Shown here in pieces: positions 58,911 to 64,000 of a DNA stretch of 64,000 nt. The stretch's first letter is position 1. Every line of letters starts with the position of its first letter. A program made the position numbers and the translations under genes. This DNA is from Rhabdophis nuchalis (lineage: Eukaryota; Chordata; Lepidosauria; Squamata; Natricidae), in the NCBI GenBank assembly GCA_039707465.1, contig CM077643.1:334210919-334274918 (forward strand), written 5' to 3'. Under the pieces are notes generated by a model. The model was given only the letters and a program-made list of their open reading frames with translations, had not been told where the DNA came from and made no database searches.

Positions 58911-59396
58911 TACCTTATTTTTCGGAGTATAAGATCCACCTTTCCCCCCCAGAAAAGTGGGTTAAAATCTGGGTGCATCTTATACACTGAATACAGCATT
59001 TTTGGCCTACTGAAACCCTGCCCCCTATGCAAAAATGGACATGAAGAGGGTTTGGGAGCTTGCCAAATGCTCCTGGGGGCTGAGGAGGGCAAAAAAGCAA
59101 AAAAACGGGCTCTTTTTGCTCATCCCCCCCCCCGAGCACTCTGCAAGTCTCTCAAAGCCTCTGCATGCCTTTTTTTTCTTTGCAAAAAACGGCCCATTTT
59201 TGCAATAAATTGGTTTTTTTTTGCTTGTTTTTGCCCCCCCCCCAGCCCCCAGGAGCACTCTACAAGCCTCACAAGCTCTGCATGCCCCCCCTTTTTTTGC
59301 AAAAAACGAGGCGCACAGAGGGTTTGGGGAGCCTGCAGAACTTTTTTTTTTAAATTTACCTCTTCAAAATCATGGTGGTCTTATACTTATATGGTA
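58911..59396. mobile_element. TA-flanked TIR MITE, second copy
   Basis: Left end taccttatttttcggagtat and right end cttatacttatatggta are inverted relatives of the termini at 13357-13879, though the right one is altered. The interior contains G/C-run-rich segments (ccccccccc, gaaaaaa). Open frames here come from low-complexity sequence. Confidence 0.65.
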
Positions 59397-59404
59397 ACAT
59401 ATAA

Positions 59405-59470
59405 GTATAAGAGTCCCTTCGGGGAGAGGGGGCGGTCTAGAAATCCAATAAATGAAATGAAATGAATGAA
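59405..59470 (+). mobile_element. Very short L3-like 3' end
   Basis: Only the last hairpin arm and tail remain (agtcccttcggggagagggg, then ccaataaatgaaatgaaatg). It directly follows the MITE end at 59396. Confidence 0.7.
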
Positions 59471-59527
59471 ACATTCACTTTATATAGCAAAGCATTTCTT
59501 CTGTACTTTCTTTTTCTGACTCTTCGT

Positions 59528-59811
59528 CAGTGGTGTGATTCAACTGGTCTAACAACCAATTTGCTGAGCGTGCGCGCAGTGAGTTAAAACAAAGCCAAAA
59601 AACTTACCTTGTACTGCAGCTGAGGCATGCCAAAACAGCTGAGGTGCAATAATCGGCTCCGCCATGCCTATCAACTGGGTTAAAAAATATAGGTGAGTAT
59701 AGGCCAGGGGCGGGTCAGCAGGCTCACTTGAAGGTCTGGTTTGCTCTCAACTGATCTTCGGCACTACCGGTTTACCTGAACTGGGCCAAACCGGTAGAAT
59801 CCCACTCCCTG
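59528..59811. mobile_element. hAT-type MITE, 284 bp, 8-bp TSD
   Basis: Starts cagtggtgtgattcaactgg and ends ggtagaatcccactccctg. Flanks ctcttcgt and ctcttcat match at 7 of 8 positions. Related to the 11565 family but diverged inside. Confidence 0.8.
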
Positions 59812-60191
59812 CTCTTCATGTATATGAACATACCCTTGACCAATTCTTGCTGGCAGGCATGGGTAGGAAAGAAATTTCACCACTGTGCGTTCCAGCCAAG
59901 CATAGAAAGCAGCTGGCACTTCAAAGGTCTGTGCAAGTGTCTATTTCCAAAAGGCATCTTTGATGAATGATAACAGTTCTCAGAGTTGCTAACAAGAGTT
60001 TGCATCTGCCGGACCACTTAGAGCAACCTATTACAAAACCATCAGGACTAATCATCAAATGACTGCTGTTAGGTTCTGTAATAGAGAGGGAGTCCAGACG
60101 CAGGCTAGTCAAAAACCCAATGCGTTTATTCGCAAGCACAAGAAATAGCGGAGAATATTTACAGGCGGACAAAATGCGGTAGACAGGGGCT

Positions 60192-60234
60192 TCCCCGTTT
60201 GACAGCTACTTATATGCGAGCTGTCAAACGGGGA
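60192..60234. repeat. Hairpin around the LTR TATA box
   Basis: Arms tccccgtttgacagct (60192-60207) and agctgtcaaacgggga (60219-60234) are exact inverted repeats; the 11-nt loop holds the TATA box. Confidence 0.95.
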
Positions 60235-60265
60235 GCCAATCAGGGATCTCTCGGACCTAATTCCC

Positions 60266-60300
60266 GCCAGCCGCGTCTGAGCCAATCAGACGCGACTGGC
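60266..60300. repeat. Hairpin around the LTR CCAAT box
   Basis: Arms gccag-c-cgcgtctga (60266-60280) and tcagacgcg-a-ctggc (60286-60300), one mismatch, with gccaa in the loop. Confidence 0.9.
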
Positions 60301-60408
60301 AGTTAGAGGTTAGTTACTTGCTGTTACCATGGCCCTAGGGGGAAGAGTGGAAGACTTGCGGCCAGTTGTAAGTCGGGACCGGTCGCAAGTTGAGGACTCA
60401 ACAACTGC

Positions 60409-61067
60409 CAAATACAGTAATAAAAGGGGGAAGCTGGTCGTCCTTCCAATTTTTTGGTGTTATGTGTCAATCAAGTTCGCTTTCCCACTCTTGAAAAAAA
60501 CAGATAGTGCAAGCCCTAAAATAGATACAATCTGAAAGGTGTTAAAGAAACCATTACCCAAAATACTGAGAAATCCTAATTCTGCCCGTGTATATTTGGC
60601 TCTGCCCACTTCATTTCATCACTCATCATTCCATTAACTATGGCCTTCAATTCCCCATAAAATATTGCATGGCCTACTTGTAATTTAGTTCAACATCTCA
60701 TCATTACTCTGAATTATTTTTTAATCGCATGTTTCAATCTCATTTCAAGAAGTGATTTGTTGCATCTAACTGAAATAGCAGACGCATTAGCAGCATCTTC
60801 ATGGAACTGTAAACCATAAATGTCAGAATTCTGGTTTATTGGTAAAATCCTAGATGATGTATTGCATACTAGTCTATAAATTCCATGTATGTGTCAGAAA
60901 AGTCAAAATGGTGGTTGTAACTGCCTGATCAAAACATGCAATGCAAATTTTAAAAATGGGGTTTGGCTTTGATTGTCGGATCATGACTGTCATCTTGCCT
61001 TTTCTAATTCTCCCTGCTCTTATGGGCTTACCAGATTCTGTCTCCTGTTGGTCAGCTTTAATCATCC

Positions 61068-61068
<1 letters not shown>
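60409..61068. other. Intergenic DNA, nothing recognised
   Basis: AT-rich, no supportable gene. Confidence 0.4.
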
Positions 61069-61126
<58 letters not shown>

Positions 61127-61175
61127 TTCCTTTTTCTTTCCTTTTTCCTTCCTTCCTTCCTTCCTTCCTTCCTTC
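61069..61175. repeat. (TTTC)n / (CCTT)n pyrimidine microsatellite
   Basis: About 107 nt of pure pyrimidine on the + strand, TTTC units passing into CCTT units. Serine/phenylalanine-rich frames over it are artefacts. Confidence 0.95.
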
Positions 61176-63445
61176 TGCCACAGACTCTGATTCACCAGGT
61201 CAAGATAGTCCAGAAATCAAGAACAAAGAACAACTTTAGATTTTAGGATTTTTTTAAACAAATAATTTAAAGTAGGCAAACATTTTTTTTTAATTCTACC
61301 AGAATGGCTACCTAGAAAATAAAACCCCATCCGATGCTTGTGCTTTGTCAGTAATCTGTTCAGGAGAACTGGAATGGTTTGCTTCAGAAAGCAATGCACC
61401 AAATTGTCATGCAAGTTTCTAGTCCCCTGTGTTTCAGGGGTCAGTTTTCTTTGGGAAAATTACCAGGGGGATATATGACCCCTCCCAGCCTTCAGTGTTG
61501 GAACTTTCTGCCTTGTGATGCTGTAAAAGTTAACACATGGGGAAAGAACAGCTAAGTATTAATTTAATTGCCGTGATTTTTGCCAGTTTTCAGGAACTGC
61601 TACAGGCATACAATCTTAGTTCTGGTGCAGCCTGTGAATGCTCAACCTGGGTGTATGCTTTGTGTCAAGCTAATTTGGAGTGGATTCCACATGTTGTATG
61701 AGTTGTCATACAGGGAACTAAATCTGGAAGCTCAGCTCAAACTCCGTTTTCCTAAGAATTACACACATCCCGTATCAGAAACATTGAGATTTTAGCTCAC
61801 CTAGCTTAGCTGTCTACTGGTTCATACAGATCTAATGATTTAAGCAGGATGACTTATTTAATAAGTCAGTTAGGCCATCCATACACACACACTGAGCTAA
61901 AACCACATTATAGCTCCTTGTGCTGGCTAGTCAGAGCAGCCTTTGATAGCACATGTTTTGGATTTGGCTGACAATTGAACCATAGATAGGCAAGCTTTGC
62001 CCCCCAAAGAGGCAAACAATTGTTCTTTTATCAATTAGATGGGATTCACAATTAAGTTAAAATGTGTCTAGTAAATGCTGCCTAACCTTTCGGACAGTCT
62101 CACTGGCAAAACTCTAGCTTTGTGATAATGTGAGCTGAAAGCCTGCCAGTTGTGAACGACTTGAGTTCTAGTGCTGTGCAAGTGGCTTGTGATAGAGCCA
62201 TGTCACGTGAAATTAGAGCTGTCCTGTGCAGGATAAGCCCCTGTGTCCTCACATTTCTAATATAGACGTCTGAAGCATAACAGCAGCTGTAAAAACAACT
62301 CCACCGAGCTTACATATCAGTGAGAAATGTATTATCATTGACTCCAAAATATCCTACACTGGATGATATTATTTCTAAGGCTGTGTATATAATGATTGAC
62401 ATTCATTCTAGGCAATTAACCATTAAGTCATTTCCTCAAATTGCACCCATTTTGCCAGATCTCGGCTTCAATTAACGATCAACGTTATCTATTTTCGATT
62501 TTCCTATAGAAATTCTAAGGAAAGGTGGACTCCCCATCTTGCAGAGACTTAAAATAAATGAGTGGCTACCTTTAAAAATAAAAGCAGCATCCGTTTCCTT
62601 GGGCTCATGCCTTGGGGATGGGGGGGGAATCACAGCAGGCAATGCACAATTTGCCTTAGACCCATAAGCTACTGGTAAAAAATAAGCTTTGCCCACTTTG
62701 GAACTATCAATAAAAATGAATGAGTGAACATTTTCCAAAACTGGGCCTCCCCGTTTTCAGCAATTTGGGTACAATTGAGCATGCCTGGATGGAGAATGAA
62801 ACCTCCAGCATTCTTGGCTGAGCTCCCATAAAGACAATTTTTATTTTTATTTTTATTTACAAACATACAAAATGTACACACACAAAACTTAGACGTACAC
62901 TACATTTACACAATACAGTACAAACAGGAACTTCCTGTTCTTTCTAATAGCAATTTCAAATCGATATAATTCTCCTTATGTTATTTCCCCTTCTAATGTA
63001 TTTCATTTGCGTTTCACCATTTCACTCTTCTGTCACCTTTTTTAAACCTTTTTTTTCTGTAAAATTTGGGTGCGTCATCCTTTCTGTCGGGGATAACCAA
63101 TTTGGGATTTTCACAGTGGGTTTTTTTTTTTTTGAGACATTTTGCAATAACACATTTCTAATTAGATGTTTTTGAAAGTATTTGTGCATTTTATTTTTAT
63201 CCTCCCATAGGAACGTATGTCAACCTGCTTGCAGATCATGGCCTTCTAAGATCAAGATTCTTTTATTCTTGAACTCTATCCAGTCAAGACAAATTCTATT
63301 GTACATCGGAATTAGAAATATAGGTAAGGAGCTCTACCAGCTGTCCAAACCTACACCAAATTATAGAAATCTTGTTCACTTAATTTTCTTGCTAAGAAAA
63401 TCTTTCTTCATTTCTTCATTGTAAAAAGATAGATAAAAATCCACG
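61176..63445. other. Unique DNA, nothing recognised
   Basis: 2.3 kb without a supportable exon. A (tttta)n run is at 62837-62859. The stretch 62090-62260 is more GC-balanced and non-repetitive and could be conserved non-coding DNA, but this is a guess. Confidence 0.4.
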
Positions 63446-64000
63446 TTTTATTTATTTAATTTGATTTGTATACCGCCCTTTCTCCCATAGGGACTCAGGG
63501 CGGTGCACAGGGAAAATAAAAGGTACATTTAAATACAGTCAATAGATAAATTTAAAGTTAAATTAAATAAATTTAACCTGAGTTAGAATAAACTTAAGAA
63601 ACCCTATTAAAATGATAGTAAAAACAAACTATGCCAGGCCGGCCGCATGAAAAAAGTAAGTCTTCAATGCTTTACGGAAGAGGCGAAGGTCCGTGGTAGT
63701 GCGAAGGTCGGGGGGCAGGTCGTTCCAGAGGGCTGGACCCGCCACAGAGAAGGCCCTTCCCCTGGGAGCCGCTAGTCAGCATTGTCCAGCAGACTGCACC
63801 CTGAGGAGGCCCTCCCCCTGGGAGCGAACAGGTCGGATGGAGGTATGAGGCAGGAGTTCTGCAAATAACCAGGACCCATGCCATGGAGCCCTTTGAAGAT
63901 GGTTACCAAAACCTTGAAGCGCACCCGGAAAGCCACAGGCAGCCAGTGCAGCTTGCGCAGGACAGGTGTTATATGGGAGCGTCTTGGTGCTCCCAAGATC
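63446..64000 (-). mobile_element. L3-like LINE, minus strand, runs off the window
   Basis: Tail (tttatttattt) at 63449-63459, hairpin (taccgccctttctcccatag / gactcagggcggtgcacagg), 3' UTR, and the C-terminal part of the ORF (LRKLHWLPVAFRVRFKVL in frame 63772-63996). Frameshifts put the last ORF part (from about 63670) in another frame. Its 5' extent lies beyond the window. Confidence 0.88.

Larger units (their letters stand above)
60067..60403 (-). mobile_element. Solo LTR of a retrovirus-like or Ty3/gypsy-like element
   Basis: 337 bp bounded by an exact 5-bp duplication actgc (60062-60066 and 60404-60408). On the minus strand it begins TGTTGAGTCC and ends CCTAACA, so the TG...CA rule and a TGTT/AACA inverted terminus are met. 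In minus-strand order: two ATTGGCTC (CCAAT-type) boxes, a TATA box (catataag, 60209-60216), an AATAAA signal (60125-60130), then the CA end. This order gives U3, R and U5 regions. No internal coding sequence or primer-binding site is next to it, so it is a solo LTR left by recombination. A 5-bp duplication fits ERV-L-type or gypsy-type integration; the family is not determined. Confidence 0.85.

Noticed and set aside
58863..59465. 200-residue + strand frame
   Set aside because: Covers a TIR MITE and a LINE scrap; residues come from T/C runs and repeated segments.
60941..61246. Ser/Phe/Leu-rich frames that look like membrane proteins
   Set aside because: Translation of the pyrimidine microsatellite at 61069-61175.

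Overview
This window looks like a gene-poor stretch of a squamate reptile chromosome, most probably a snake. It contains a vertebrate single-exon coding sequence, AT-rich unique DNA, two families of CR1-superfamily LINEs, tRNA-derived SINEs of squamate type, many hAT-type MITEs with 8-bp target duplications, and abundant (ATT)n, (CCTT)n and (AAAT)n microsatellites. The organism call is inferred from repeat style; no alignment was run.

The only host protein gene I can support is CDC42EP3 (BORG2). Its intact coding exon lies on the + strand: splice acceptor at 28281-28284, CDS 28576-29346, and a 3' UTR probably ending near 30570. Its non-coding first exon(s) must lie upstream and were not identified.

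Layout. 1-15 kb: mostly unrecognised unique DNA with scattered hAT MITEs (3204, 6177, 9086, 11565), quasi-palindromic MITEs (2350, 9614, 13275, the last with another MITE inside) and SINEs. 15-27 kb: two minus-strand L3-like LINEs, one nearly complete (22.8-26.0 kb). 28-30.6 kb: CDC42EP3 coding exon. 30.9-35.65 kb: a three-level nest (old CR1, cut by an L3-like LINE, cut by a small L3-like 3' fragment). 37-43.5 kb: L2-like debris, then a CR1 remnant split by a near full-length L3-like LINE with an intact 1093-residue ORF; a perfect 131-bp inverted repeat brackets this block. 44-49 kb: hAT MITEs, L3-like 3' ends, SINE-in-SINE. 52-55 kb: a long CR1 whose ORF is broken by one A-run frameshift. 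55-64 kb: LINE and Penelope-like scraps, palindromes, MITEs, a solo LTR with a complete promoter architecture, and an L3-like LINE running off the right end.

The genes do not form a pathway. The main biology is layered transposition around one Cdc42-effector gene. CDC42EP3 lies between two long, very similar L3-like LINEs in opposite orientation, a configuration able to mediate inversion. I see no CRISPR array, prokaryotic operon, rRNA gene or functional tRNA gene.
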